From: Pararhizobium gei
GTDB taxonomy: Bacteria; Pseudomonadota; Alphaproteobacteria; Rhizobiales; Rhizobiaceae
Direction: 5' to 3'
Assembly: GCF_029223885.1 (NCBI RefSeq)
Contig: NZ_CP119409.1
Span: 3,834,501 to 3,898,500 of the forward strand
DNA: 64,000 bases
Shown: in pieces, positions 56,113 through 64,000 of the stretch
Numbering within the stretch: position 1 is the stretch's first letter
Layout: the number at the start of each line of letters is the position of its first letter
The notes under the pieces: generated by a model
What the model saw: only the letters and a program-made list of their open reading frames with translations
What the model was told of the DNA's origin: nothing
Databases searched by the model: none
Position numbers and translations under genes: made by a program

Positions 56113-56703
56113 ATGATGCGTCCAAACAGGCTGATGAATGCCGCAAAAATTCTGATGGCGATCTGCGCTGTCATGCTGTCATTCTCGGAATTCGCCGAGG
56201 CACGGGATCGCCACCGTGGTGACCACCAAATACGCCGTCATCATCGGGAACAGCATTCCTATCAACTCCATCACCGCAAAAGCCGCGAGGTCTCGTCGGG
56301 CGTGAGGATCGGAGAGTACCGCTGGCGGCGTCCGCATCGCGATCACAGAAGCGACCGGGTTGGAAATCGCCACCATTTCCAGACACAACATCACCGCAGA
56401 GATTGGCGCGAGAGACGTGGCACGATACGCGACTATCGCGCTGTCCGTTTTCAAGGCTCGTCCTATGGCAGCGACGACTTCCCGTCCGGCGCTGGCGGAG
56501 GAACCTATTTCGGGGGCCTCTCCGCTTGGCAAGACCGCGGCAACGGTATCTATTTCCAGTCCGAACGCAACGCCTATGATTATGAGGGCGACGAGATGAC
56601 CGATGTCTATCGGCGGCACCGCGTCAAAATCATCCGTGTGAACCCGAGAACCGCTGGACGGAACTGCTCATGGGAAGCGGGCGTCTGCGTTATTCGTCCA
56701 TAG
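56113..56703 (+). CDS. His/Arg-rich exported protein of unknown function
   Basis: A 196-residue protein with a signal peptide (about residues 1-30, ending SEFAEA). Residues 31-100 are exceptionally rich in His and Arg (for example DHQIRRHHREQHSYQLHHRK and HHRRDWRERRG), then a Gly/Ser/Tyr-rich part and a C-terminal segment with two Cys (RNCSWEAGVCVIRP) that could form a disulfide. Metal or polyanion binding is a fair guess only. GGAGG lies 5 bases before the ATG. Its 3' end overlaps that of the converging methyltransferase gene by 14 bases. Confidence 0.72.
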   Translation: MMRPNRLMNAAKILMAICAVMLSFSEFAEARDRHRGDHQIRRHHREQHSYQLHHRKSREVSSGVRIGEYRWRRPHRDHRSDRVGNRHHFQTQHHRRDWRERRGTIRDYRAVRFQGSSYGSDDFPSGAGGGTYFGGLSAWQDRGNGIYFQSERNAYDYEGDEMTDVYRRHRVKIIRVNPRTAGRNCSWEAGVCVIRP

Positions 56704-57346
56704 GACGGAAACACCAGACGGTCGTCCTCTTGACCTCGCTATCTTCAAGCACACGCGTCACCGGAACGTCGTAGGTCGCCAGCGTCCGCATCCGGTCGCG
56801 CGGACAATAGGCGCGGCCGGGATCCCCGAGAAGAACCAAGGCTCCCTTGTCCGTCAACATTTCGAACCATGGCACGATCCGCTCGGCAAACTTCTTGTCA
56901 TAGAAAACGTCACCGGCCAGATAAACATCAGCGGCCGGCTCGGTGCCGATGATATCGGACGCCGCAGAAGAGACGTCGACATCGTTGAGCGCCGCATTCA
57001 CCCGGATCGCTGTTTGGGTCCACGGATCGATATCGACAGCCAGAACCGAGCCGGCACCCGCTTTCATCGCGGCAATCGCCACCAGGCCGGAACCGGCGGC
57101 AAAATCGATGACGCGCCTGCCTTTCACGAGTTCCGGATGATCGAGGATATGCCGCGCCAGTCCCTGCCCGCCTGCCCAGGCAAAGGCCCAGAAGGGCGGC
57201 GGCAAGCCGATTTCCTCCAGTTCCTCCTCTGTCTTCAGCCAGAGATCATGCGCTTCGCTGGCCAGATGCAGCCGGATCTCGGGCACATGCGGCGGCGTCA
57301 TGATCTCCGTATTGGCAAGGATGAAGGTTTCGGGATCGGTTTTCAC
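56690..57346 (-). CDS. Class I SAM-dependent methyltransferase, PrmA/ETFB-methyltransferase-like
   Basis: A protein of about 218 residues with the SAM motif VIDFAAGSGLVAIAAMKAGA, the acidic ribose-binding LAVDIDPW and YLAGDVFYDKKFAE. The N-terminal PPHVPEIRLHLASEAHDLW and PPPFWAFAWAGGQGLARHIL are typical of ETFB lysine methyltransferase-like enzymes related to PrmA. The start is uncertain: I give a GTG at 57346, which fits usual family length, but the frame is open to a TTG at 57418. Substrate not known. It follows the EVE-domain gene closely. Confidence 0.78.
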   Translation of the reverse strand: MKTDPETFILANTEIMTPPHVPEIRLHLASEAHDLWLKTEEELEEIGLPPPFWAFAWAGGQGLARHILDHPELVKGRRVIDFAAGSGLVAIAAMKAGAGSVLAVDIDPWTQTAIRVNAALNDVDVSSAASDIIGTEPAADVYLAGDVFYDKKFAERIVPWFEMLTDKGALVLLGDPGRAYCPRDRMRTLATYDVPVTRVLEDSEVKRTTVWCFRPMDE

Positions 57347-57421
57347 AGGAGACAGGATCCGGTTTACGACGGCATGGGGTGACGGACACCCCCTGGAGAG
57401 GAGCACGGCCCCGAACAAAAA

Positions 57422-57853
57422 TCACCGCGGCGGGTTTTCCAGCCCGCCGAGCCTGCAGATCTCCAGATACTCATCCTCGGTGACCGGCTGCACCGAGAGC
57501 CGCATGGACGTCACCAACGCCATTGCCTCAAATTTCGGATTGGCCTTGATGTCTTTCAGCGACACCGGATTTGGCAGATCGCAGATCGCACGAATATCGA
57601 CGCAGTCCCATTTGGGATCGCCGTTGGCCGTGGAATCGGGATGCGACAAAGCGCAGACCTCGGTAATTCCAACAATCTCAAGCCCCTCGTTCGAATGGTA
57701 AAAGAAGCCCTTGTCGCCGATCCGCATGGCCCGCATGTGGTTGCGCGCCAGGTAATTGCGCACCCCGGTCCATTCGGTACCCTTCTCGCCGGCATCCTTC
57801 TGCATGGCCCAGGACCATTTGAACGGTTCGGACTTGTATAGCCAGTAGGACAC
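57422..57853 (-). CDS. EVE-domain protein (THYN1-like)
   Basis: A 143-residue PUA-like EVE-domain protein. The signature start is YWLYKSEPFKWSW, followed by WTGVRNYLARNHMRAM, GDKGFFYHSN and GITEVC; the C-terminal part continues the barrel. EVE domains bind modified bases in RNA or DNA. The GTG at 57853 was chosen because GGAGG is 7 bases upstream. It starts 2 bases after the YciI-like stop, so the two are cotranslated. Confidence 0.9.
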   Translation of the reverse strand: MSYWLYKSEPFKWSWAMQKDAGEKGTEWTGVRNYLARNHMRAMRIGDKGFFYHSNEGLEIVGITEVCALSHPDSTANGDPKWDCVDIRAICDLPNPVSLKDIKANPKFEAMALVTSMRLSVQPVTEDEYLEICRLGGLENPPR

Positions 57854-57855
57854 GC

Positions 57856-58149
57856 TCAAACCTCCGGCTTATTGAAAACCCAGTTCCAGGGTTTGATATC
57901 GACGGTCGCAAACAGGCCGGCCTTGGCATAGGGATCGGCAGCCGCGATCGCTTTCGCCGCCTCGATGGTTTCCGCGTTGAGCACGACCAGACTGCCATTC
58001 GGCTTGCCGGCATCGTCAAGGAATGGCCCGGCAAAAGCAAGACTGCCCTTGGCATTGAGATCGGTTAGAAACGCGACATGTTCGGGACGGGTATCCATCC
58101 GAACCTGCAGGGCGTCCGGCTTGTCCGTGCATAGAACCGCAAACAGCAT
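57856..58149 (-). CDS. YciI-like protein downstream of gpsA
   Basis: A 97-residue YciI-type protein: MLFAVLCTDKPDAL, HVAFLTDLNAKG with the conserved His, GSLAFAGPFLDD, and the active-site-like AADPYAKAGLF. Function is unknown; some relatives are enzymes or binding proteins for small metabolites. It is co-directed with gpsA (33 bases) and the EVE gene. It differs clearly from the YciI-like gene at 43453. Confidence 0.87.
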   Translation of the reverse strand: MLFAVLCTDKPDALQVRMDTRPEHVAFLTDLNAKGSLAFAGPFLDDAGKPNGSLVVLNAETIEAAKAIAAADPYAKAGLFATVDIKPWNWVFNKPEV

Positions 58150-58182
58150 GGGCTTCTCCTCATTGGGTGTTCAAGGGATTGA

Positions 58183-59184
58183 TTATTCCTGTGTGATTGG
58201 GCGGGACATCAGTTGCTCCAGCGCCGTTTTCACACTCAGTTTTCCTTCGATGATATCGGCCACCGCTTCGGTGATCGGCATATCGACACCAAGCGTGCGG
58301 GCAACGTCGGCGGCGACCGCCGCTGCGAAAGCGCCTTCCACCAGTTGGTCCGAATGCCCCGTCGCGCGGCCGCTTTGTCCCAGCGCGATGCCATAGCGCA
58401 GATTGCGGGACTGGTGGCTGGTCGCGGTAAGCACGAGATCGCCCAGACCGGACAATCCCCGCACCGTATCGGCTTCGCCGCCGCGCGCAGCAATGAAGCG
58501 GGACATTTCCGCAAGTCCGCGTGAAATGAGCGCAGCCCGGGCGGAGTCACCGAGACCCGCACCTTCCACGATGCCGCAGGCGATCGCCAGAACGTTTTTC
58601 AAGGCGCCGCCCAGTTGAACGCCGATACGGTCGCCCGAAGGATAAAGGCGGAATGCCGCGCCCGACAATGCCTCGGCAAGCAGCGCCGCCCGCTCGATAT
58701 CGCCAGCTGCAATCACCATCGCTGTCGGCAGACCCTTGGCGATATCGGTGGCAAAACCCGGACCCGAGAGAACAGCGACATTCTGCAAGCGTAGCTCTTC
58801 ACCGACGACATCGGTCAACAAACGGCCGCTGGAGCGCTCGATTCCTTTGGCGCAGATGACAACGTCTGCGCCCTTTTCGATAAAACCGAGCAGCGACCGG
58901 CTGGCTTCGCGCTGCGCCTGCGACGGCATGGCGAAGAGCACGATCGCAGCGCCACGTAGCACCGTCGGATCATCGGAGATTGTCAATGTTTCAGGCAGAT
59001 CGATACCCGGCAGTGCGCTGTCGTTGCGGCCGGTTTCCTTAAAATCCTCGACCACGCTTTCACGGCGGGTGAGCAGCGTCACCGGAAGCTTGCCGGATGC
59101 GGCGGCAACCGCGGAAAGCGCCGTGCCGAAGGCGCCGGAACCGACGACGACGAGACGATCTCCTTGCGTAAACCCTGCAGCCAT
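58183..59184 (-). CDS. gpsA: Glycerol-3-phosphate dehydrogenase, NAD(P)H-dependent
   Basis: A 333-residue soluble enzyme that makes glycerol-3-phosphate for phospholipids. The NAD motif is [17 protein letters not shown], followed by [18 protein letters not shown], the catalytic Lys in [17 protein letters not shown] and the [11 protein letters not shown] segment. The ATG at 59184 lies 2 bases after the tsaD stop; a TTG at 59190 is less likely. It works in the opposite direction to GlpD, also in this window. Confidence 0.94.
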   Translation of the reverse strand: MAAGFTQGDRLVVVGSGAFGTALSAVAAASGKLPVTLLTRRESVVEDFKETGRNDSALPGIDLPETLTISDDPTVLRGAAIVLFAMPSQAQREASRSLLGFIEKGADVVICAKGIERSSGRLLTDVVGEELRLQNVAVLSGPGFATDIAKGLPTAMVIAAGDIERAALLAEALSGAAFRLYPSGDRIGVQLGGALKNVLAIACGIVEGAGLGDSARAALISRGLAEMSRFIAARGGEADTVRGLSGLGDLVLTATSHQSRNLRYGIALGQSGRATGHSDQLVEGAFAAAVAADVARTLGVDMPITEAVADIIEGKLSVKTALEQLMSRPITQE

Positions 59185-59186
59185 AT

Positions 59187-60284
59187 TCAAGCCTTCGCTC
59201 CCCGCTTTCCAAAACCGATCAGCGTCTTCGCCTCCGCATCGAGAGGCCAGCGCGAGCGCGGCGCTACATCGAGACAGTCGGACGGCAGACCCGCTGCCAT
59301 CCGCTCGGCACCAGCCCAGGCGATCATTGCAGCATTATCCGTGCACAACTGCAGCGGCGGAGCGATGAAATGAAACCCATTGCCATCGCAGAGTTCCTGT
59401 AGCGTCGCCCGCAGGGTCTGGTTTGCAGCGACCCCGCCGGCCACGACCAGCGACGGAGTATCGACGGAGCCTGCAAACCGCTGCTTGAACCGTGCCAGTC
59501 CACGGCCGATGCGATCCTTCAGCGTGCGCGAAATCGCAGTCTGGAACGAGGCGCATATATCGGCGATATCCTGTTCGGTGACCGGAGCGATCGATTGCGC
59601 CGCTTGCCGCACGGCTGTCTTCAAGCCGGAAAAGGAAAAATCGAGCCGTGCCTCGCCCACCAGCGGGCGTGGAAAGGAGAAGCGCTCCGGGTTGCCATTT
59701 TTTGCCGCGCGTTCGACGGCAGGACCGCCCGGATAGGGGAGCCCCAGGAGCTTAGCCGTCTTGTCGAAAGCCTCGCCCAGCGCATCGTCAATCGTCGTGC
59801 CCCAACGTTCGTATTCACCGACCCCCTTGACCAGAATAAGCTGCGTATGGCCACCGGAAACGAGCAACATCAGATACGGAAAGCACAGCCCGTCCGTCAG
59901 CCGCGCCGTGAGCGCATGACCTTCGAGATGGTTGATGGCATAGAGCGGCTTTCCCGAGGCGCGCGCAATCGCCTTGCCGGTCATCAGGCCGACGAGCAGG
60001 CCACCGATCAGGCCGGGACCGCTGGTGGCGGCGATCGCATTTATATCAGGCAGTGCGACCCCAGCCCGAGCAAGCGCCTCCTCGATCAGCGTATCCAGCG
60101 CCTCGACATGCGCGCGCGCGGCGATTTCCGGCACGACGCCGCCATAAATGCTGTGTTCCTCCAATTGGCTGAGAACGACATCACTGACGATCTCGCCATG
60201 GCCGTTCTCATCGCGCAGCACGACGGAGGCAGCGGTTTCATCGCAGCTTGTTTCGATGCCAAGGATGAGCAGAGGCGGAGACAT
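59187..60284 (-). CDS. tsaD: tRNA threonylcarbamoyladenosine transferase
   Basis: A 365-residue ASKHA-fold protein that installs t6A on ANN-decoding tRNAs with TsaB/TsaE. It has [16 protein letters not shown], the metal-binding His pair in [45 protein letters not shown] and [13 protein letters not shown]. The start [14 protein letters not shown] at 60284 is the family N-terminus; the frame runs on to 60389. It is divergent from hemC with a 76-base gap. Confidence 0.95.
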   Translation of the reverse strand: MSPPLLILGIETSCDETAASVVLRDENGHGEIVSDVVLSQLEEHSIYGGVVPEIAARAHVEALDTLIEEALARAGVALPDINAIAATSGPGLIGGLLVGLMTGKAIARASGKPLYAINHLEGHALTARLTDGLCFPYLMLLVSGGHTQLILVKGVGEYERWGTTIDDALGEAFDKTAKLLGLPYPGGPAVERAAKNGNPERFSFPRPLVGEARLDFSFSGLKTAVRQAAQSIAPVTEQDIADICASFQTAISRTLKDRIGRGLARFKQRFAGSVDTPSLVVAGGVAANQTLRATLQELCDGNGFHFIAPPLQLCTDNAAMIAWAGAERMAAGLPSDCLDVAPRSRWPLDAEAKTLIGFGKRGAKA

Positions 60285-60360
60285 GGGCCGGTTTACTCGA
60301 ACATTGCGGTCGCGGGGAAAGGCGGATACACGGAACTCCGGTAACAACGGATCGCAGTGG

Positions 60361-61290
60361 ATGCAAACAAAACCTTTCCGGATCGGCACGCGGGGTAGTC
60401 CCCTGGCGCTGGCTCAGGCCCATGAAACGCGGGATCGCCTGATAGCGGCGCATGGCCTGCCGTCCGAAATGTTCGAGATCGTCGTCCTTTCGACTATGGG
60501 TGACCGGATCACCGACCGCTCGCTGTCCGAAATTGGCGGCAAGGGGCTCTTTACCCAGGAACTGGAGGACATGCTCATCTCCGGAGGGCTGGATTTCGCC
60601 GTGCATTCCTCCAAGGATATGCCGACGAAGCTGCCGACCGGCCTGTTCCTCTCCGCCTATCTGCCGCGGGAAGATGCCCGGGACGCCTTCATCGGACGCA
60701 CCGCGAAAAAACTCATGGACCTGCCGCGGGGCGCCACCATTGGTTCCTCATCGTTGCGCCGGCAGGCACTGATCAAGCGGCTGCGACCGGACATCAACGT
60801 CGTCACCTATCGCGGCCTGGTCGATACCCGACTAAGGAAATTGGCGGAAGGTCAGGTCGATGCAACCCTGCTCGCCTTTGCCGGCCTCAAGCGGCTCGGC
60901 AAGGCCGACGTGCCGACGGAAATCCTCGATCCCGACCTATTTCCGCCAGCGCCGGCGCAAGGGGCGATCTGTATCGAAAGCCGCGTTGCCGACGATCGGA
61001 TCAACAGCCTTCTGGAAGCAATCAACGATCCAAGGACGCACGAGACCGTGACCTGCGAGCGCGCCTTCCTAGCCGCGCTCGACGGTTCCTGCCGTACCCC
61101 GATTGCCGGTTACGCCCTTTCAGACGGCGAAACCATCCGCTTCACCGGTATGATTCTGACGCCGGACGGCAGCGATTACTTTCGCGTCTCGGCCGAAGGA
61201 AAATCTACCGAGACGGAAAAGATCGGCACCAAGGCCGGCGAGGATATTCGCCTTGAGGCGGGGCCGGACTTCTTCTTAAGCTGGACCTGA
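60361..61290 (+). CDS. hemC: Hydroxymethylbilane synthase (porphobilinogen deaminase)
   Basis: A 309-residue heme-pathway enzyme that joins four porphobilinogens. It has [76 protein letters not shown] and the dipyrromethane-cofactor Cys244 in [12 protein letters not shown]. Start at the ATG 60361. It is followed by hemD after 3 bases, the usual pairing. Confidence 0.96.
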   Translation: MQTKPFRIGTRGSPLALAQAHETRDRLIAAHGLPSEMFEIVVLSTMGDRITDRSLSEIGGKGLFTQELEDMLISGGLDFAVHSSKDMPTKLPTGLFLSAYLPREDARDAFIGRTAKKLMDLPRGATIGSSSLRRQALIKRLRPDINVVTYRGLVDTRLRKLAEGQVDATLLAFAGLKRLGKADVPTEILDPDLFPPAPAQGAICIESRVADDRINSLLEAINDPRTHETVTCERAFLAALDGSCRTPIAGYALSDGETIRFTGMILTPDGSDYFRVSAEGKSTETEKIGTKAGEDIRLEAGPDFFLSWT

Positions 61291-61293
61291 GCT

Positions 61294-62016
61294 ATGCACG
61301 CGCCCAAGCGCATCCTCGTCACCCGGCCGCAGCCACAAGCGGCGGCAACAGCGGCAAGGCTCGAGGCCCTCAGGTACGAAACGATCGTCCTTCCGGTGAC
61401 GCAGGCATCTCACGATCCGCAAGCCGCAAGGAACGCCCTGACGCTACCCCATGATGCGATTGCCGTTACAAGCGCCGAGGCGATCCGTGCTCTGTCTGTG
61501 ATCAAGGAACCGGCACTGCCCGACCTCACTCCGATCGTCTTCTGCATCGGAGCATCCACAGCCAAGGCGGCGCGCAATGCCGGTTTTCATCATGTCGTGT
61601 CAGCGGATGGCACCGGCGCGTCACTTGCCGCACTGATTGTGGAACGTCGGGCGGATCTGCGAAACGGTTTACTCTACCTGGCAGGAATGCCACGATCCCC
61701 CGGCTTCGAAGCAACCCTCCAAGACGCTGGCATCACCTGCCATGTCGTTGAAGTCTACAGCATGTTGCCGATCGCCCGCCGGCCAGCCATGATCGATGAC
61801 CTGCTCTGCCGCCAACCAGCCGATGCCGCCCTTTTCTATTCGTATGAGACGGCAAGGCTTTTCTTTATGTCCCTGCCAGCGAAAGCGGCGGAAGCCCTCT
61901 CAGGCAAGCGCATGCTGTGCCTGAGCCCGCATGTCGCCGAAGCCGTTCCCGACGGCTTCGGCCCGGTGTCGATCGCCGCGGCCCCCCATGAAGATGCCCT
62001 TTTCGATCTTCTTTGA
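61294..62016 (+). CDS. hemD: Uroporphyrinogen-III synthase
   Basis: A 240-residue enzyme that closes and inverts hydroxymethylbilane to uroporphyrinogen III. The sequence is poorly conserved as usual, but ILVTRPQPQAAATAARL, IAVTSAEAIRALSV, LYLAGMPRSPGFEATLQDAG and LFYSYETARLF follow the family pattern. Its position 3 bases after hemC supports the call. Confidence 0.9.
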   Translation: MHAPKRILVTRPQPQAAATAARLEALRYETIVLPVTQASHDPQAARNALTLPHDAIAVTSAEAIRALSVIKEPALPDLTPIVFCIGASTAKAARNAGFHHVVSADGTGASLAALIVERRADLRNGLLYLAGMPRSPGFEATLQDAGITCHVVEVYSMLPIARRPAMIDDLLCRQPADAALFYSYETARLFFMSLPAKAAEALSGKRMLCLSPHVAEAVPDGFGPVSIAAAPHEDALFDLL

Positions 62017-62153
62017 GCCGACGCCGAGAGGGAAAGAACCGTTCTTTAGGATAGGCGCAACGATTTGTCGCTCGGGGGCTTTCCCAATCCATGTTGCGTG
62101 TCTAGGTTTAAGACAATGCCTCAACATCATGCGATAATGGGATGGAGATCATC

Positions 62154-63464
62154 ATGGACCCGGAAAATCCTTCGCGCCGCTCGAAGCCCGATCAGGAACC
62201 GTTGACGATCGACCTGGAGGCCAACGCGGCAGCGGCAGACAAGCCCGCCATTGCCGATGGCGAAGAGACTGTCTCCAACGAAGGGGCCCACGGCACCCAG
62301 GCGGTGCACGAAACGGCGGACGACCCAGGTGGCGCGCTTGCTGACGACGCACAGGCCACTAACCCGGACAGCATTGATATCGTGGATCCTGAAATTGCCG
62401 AGCGGAACACGGCGGCCGACGAGGATGCGCGTGCCGAAGCCGCTGCGATGGCCTTTACCGAAGAACCACCCAGTGCCGCACGGGAACAGGCTGCCCACAC
62501 CGCATCTCGGCCGCAGGATCATGGAGCATCGAGATCGAGCGCGCTTGCTGCCGGCATCGTCGGCGGCCTGATCGCGCTTCTGGCTACTGGCGGCCTGCAA
62601 TATGCCGGCGTTCTGCCCGCCTTCGGGCCTGATCGCGGCAGCAGCGCCATCGAACAGGGGCTGGCGGCAGATGTGGAAAGCCTGAAGGCGCAGCTTGCCG
62701 CCGCGCCATCGGCAACGGCCGATTTCGGTCCGCTTGAAACCCGTATCACGGAACTGGAGAAAAAGTCTGCCGAAGCCGCGACCGTTCCAGCCGCGGATGT
62801 CTCCGGTCTCGAAGCGCAGCTGGCCAGCCTGACCAATGAAATTGCCACGCTGAAATCCAATATCGCCGATGCTCAAGCCTCGACGGATGCGGCAAAGTCC
62901 GAACTTTCGACACGCATCGAGGCCGCAGAGAAGAAGATCGAGGAGCCGGCCAGCGATGTGCAACTGGCCCGCGCCATTGCCGTCACTGCACTGAAAACTG
63001 CAATCGACCGCGGCGGTCCGTTCCTTGCCGAACTGGACGCGCTGAAGAGCGTTTCCGCAGAAGATACCGCCGTCACCGGCCTTGCCGACGATGCGACGAC
63101 CGGTGTTGCGCCGCGTGCCGATCTTGTGCGGGACTTCCCCTCGACCGCCGATGCCATGATCGAGGCCACACAGCATAGCGATCCGGAACAGGGGATCTTC
63201 TCGCGGCTCGTGGACAGCGCATCTTCGGCCATCCGCGTTCGGCCTGTCGGCAGCATCGAGGGCGATACGCCCGAAGCGATCATCGCCCGCATCGAAGACA
63301 AGCTGACCAATGGCGACCTGAAGGGCGCGAGCCTCGAATGGGAAACCCTGCCCGATCCGGCAAAGGCCGCCGGCGCCGCGTTCAAGAGCAAGCTCGATCA
63401 GCGCGTTCGCGTCGAAGGGCTTATCGATGCCACTGTTTCCGGCGCAATGACGGCAAAGGGCTGA
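62154..63464 (+). CDS. Mic60/mitofilin-like inner-membrane protein
   Basis: A 436-residue protein. The first 125 residues are an acidic, Ala/Glu-rich cytoplasmic stretch, followed by one transmembrane helix (about 129-155, LAAGIVGGLIALLATGG) and a long coiled-coil region (about 160-270, for example LETRITELEKKSAEAA). The C-terminal part, with RVRPVGSIEGDTPEAIIARI and LKGASLEWETLP, resembles the mitofilin signature domain. In alphaproteobacteria, Mic60 homologs shape intracytoplasmic membranes and sit beside hem genes and hemY, as here. ATG at 62154 has GGAG; 62142 is the alternative. Confidence 0.85.
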   Translation: MDPENPSRRSKPDQEPLTIDLEANAAAADKPAIADGEETVSNEGAHGTQAVHETADDPGGALADDAQATNPDSIDIVDPEIAERNTAADEDARAEAAAMAFTEEPPSAAREQAAHTASRPQDHGASRSSALAAGIVGGLIALLATGGLQYAGVLPAFGPDRGSSAIEQGLAADVESLKAQLAAAPSATADFGPLETRITELEKKSAEAATVPAADVSGLEAQLASLTNEIATLKSNIADAQASTDAAKSELSTRIEAAEKKIEEPASDVQLARAIAVTALKTAIDRGGPFLAELDALKSVSAEDTAVTGLADDATTGVAPRADLVRDFPSTADAMIEATQHSDPEQGIFSRLVDSASSAIRVRPVGSIEGDTPEAIIARIEDKLTNGDLKGASLEWETLPDPAKAAGAAFKSKLDQRVRVEGLIDATVSGAMTAKG

Positions 63465-63474
63465 GGAAGAATTC

Positions 63475-64000
63475 ATGATCCGCATTCTGTTCTACGTCCT
63501 GATTATTCTCGCTCTTGGCGCCGGCTTTGCCTGGCTCGCCGACAGGCCCGGCGAATTGTCCCTGATCTGGCAGGGACAACGCGTCGAGATGAGCCTGATG
63601 GTCGCAGCGACCCTGCTTGCGTCGCTTGTGGCCGCCATCCTGATCATCATCTGGTTCATTCGCGTCGTCTGGCTTTCGCCACATTCCATCTCGCGTTATT
63701 TCCGCGCCCGCAAGCGCGATCGCGGCTATCAGGCGCTGTCGACAGGTTTGATAGCCGCTGGCGCCGGAGATTCGATTCTTGCCCGCAAAATGGTGGCCCG
63801 CACGCGCGGACTCATCAGCGCCGATCAGGAGCCGCTGATCCATCTGCTCGAGGCCCAGACCGCCCTTATCGACGGCAAATATGACGATGCCCGCAAGAAG
63901 TTCGAACTGATGGCCGACGATCCCGAAACCCGGGAACTTGGTCTCCGCGGGCTTTATCTCGAAGCCAAGCGGCTTGGAGCCAATGAAGCGGCGCGGCAAT
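63475..64000 (+). CDS. HemY-like protein, N-terminal part (runs off the right edge)
   Basis: The first 175 residues of a HemY-type membrane protein. Two helices (about 4-22 and 38-62) come first, followed by the conserved SLIWQGQRVEMSL between them and, after the second, RGYQALSTGLIAAGAGDSILARKMVARTRG and the beginning of a TPR-like region (HLLEAQTALIDGKYDDARKKFELMAD). HemY is conserved in heme gene clusters of proteobacteria, but its activity is undefined; it is distinct from the oxygen-dependent coproporphyrinogen/protoporphyrinogen oxidase that shares the name. GAGGAAG precedes the ATG. Confidence 0.88.
   Translation, partial: MIRILFYVLIILALGAGFAWLADRPGELSLIWQGQRVEMSLMVAATLLASLVAAILIIIWFIRVVWLSPHSISRYFRARKRDRGYQALSTGLIAAGAGDSILARKMVARTRGLISADQEPLIHLLEAQTALIDGKYDDARKKFELMADDPETRELGLRGLYLEAKRLGANEAARQ

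Overview
The window reads as chromosomal DNA of an alphaproteobacterium in the order Hyphomicrobiales (Rhizobiales), most likely family Rhizobiaceae (Rhizobium/Agrobacterium/Neorhizobium-like). The signs are a rhizobial-type glycerol ABC operon (glpR, glpD, glpSTPQUV), an mdh-sucCDAB-lpd TCA operon, an F1 ATP synthase operon without Fo genes, a short second FtsZ, a Mic60/HemY gene pair beside hemCD, an Omp19-type inhibitor lipoprotein and RIME-like palindromic intergenic repeats. Genes are dense and GC-rich. I see no rRNA, tRNA, CRISPR array, prophage or insertion sequence.

Layout. 1-4.6 kb: end of ornithine aminotransferase, a stand-alone cheW, a small unknown protein, a potassium-channel-like protein with a C-terminal zinc ribbon, a membrane-anchored unknown and a divergent sugar phosphate transferase. 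4.6-13.2 kb: glycerol uptake and catabolism on the minus strand (glpR upstream, then glpD-S-T-P-Q-U-V). 13.3-21.5 kb: an SDR, a LysR regulator and a molybdenum NAD-linked formate dehydrogenase operon (fdsG-B-A, fdhD, fdsD) interrupted by a RIME-like element. 21.5-23.2 kb: an Lrp-type regulator divergent from a saccharopine dehydrogenase-like gene. 23.3-28.4 kb: atpHAGDC on the minus strand. 28.7-38.8 kb: DUF4345-like protein, priA, transaldolase-like aldolase, chemoreceptor, acyltransferase, xerC, a TraB/GumN protein and a short ftsZ. 38.9-51.4 kb: minus-strand central-carbon block zapE, mdh, sucC, sucD, sucA, YciI-like, sucB, MAPEG, a periplasmic unknown, SDR and lpd. 51.5-55.8 kb: Omp19-like lipoprotein and sdhCDAB. 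56.1-60.3 kb: His/Arg-rich secreted protein, then methyltransferase, EVE, YciI, gpsA and tsaD on the minus strand. 60.4-64.0 kb: hemC, hemD, Mic60-like and the start of hemY.

How the genes work together. The window is mostly core energy metabolism. Glycerol is imported, and glycerol-3-phosphate is oxidised by GlpD and can be made from dihydroxyacetone phosphate by GpsA. Formate is oxidised to give NADH. Much of the TCA cycle (malate, 2-oxoglutarate, succinyl-CoA and succinate steps) is encoded in two operons. Their upstream regions share an 18/22-matching motif at almost the same distance from the first start codon, which suggests common control. The F1 ATPase uses the resulting proton motive force.

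No wholly new multi-gene system stands out. The best leads are the shared mdh/sdhC motif, the uneven ATPase sites of the glycerol transporter, a sugar phosphate transferase whose catalytic Asp-Glu is replaced, the zinc-ribbon ion channel and the palindrome-rich fds promoter. All functional calls come from reading motifs and context. No database search was run.
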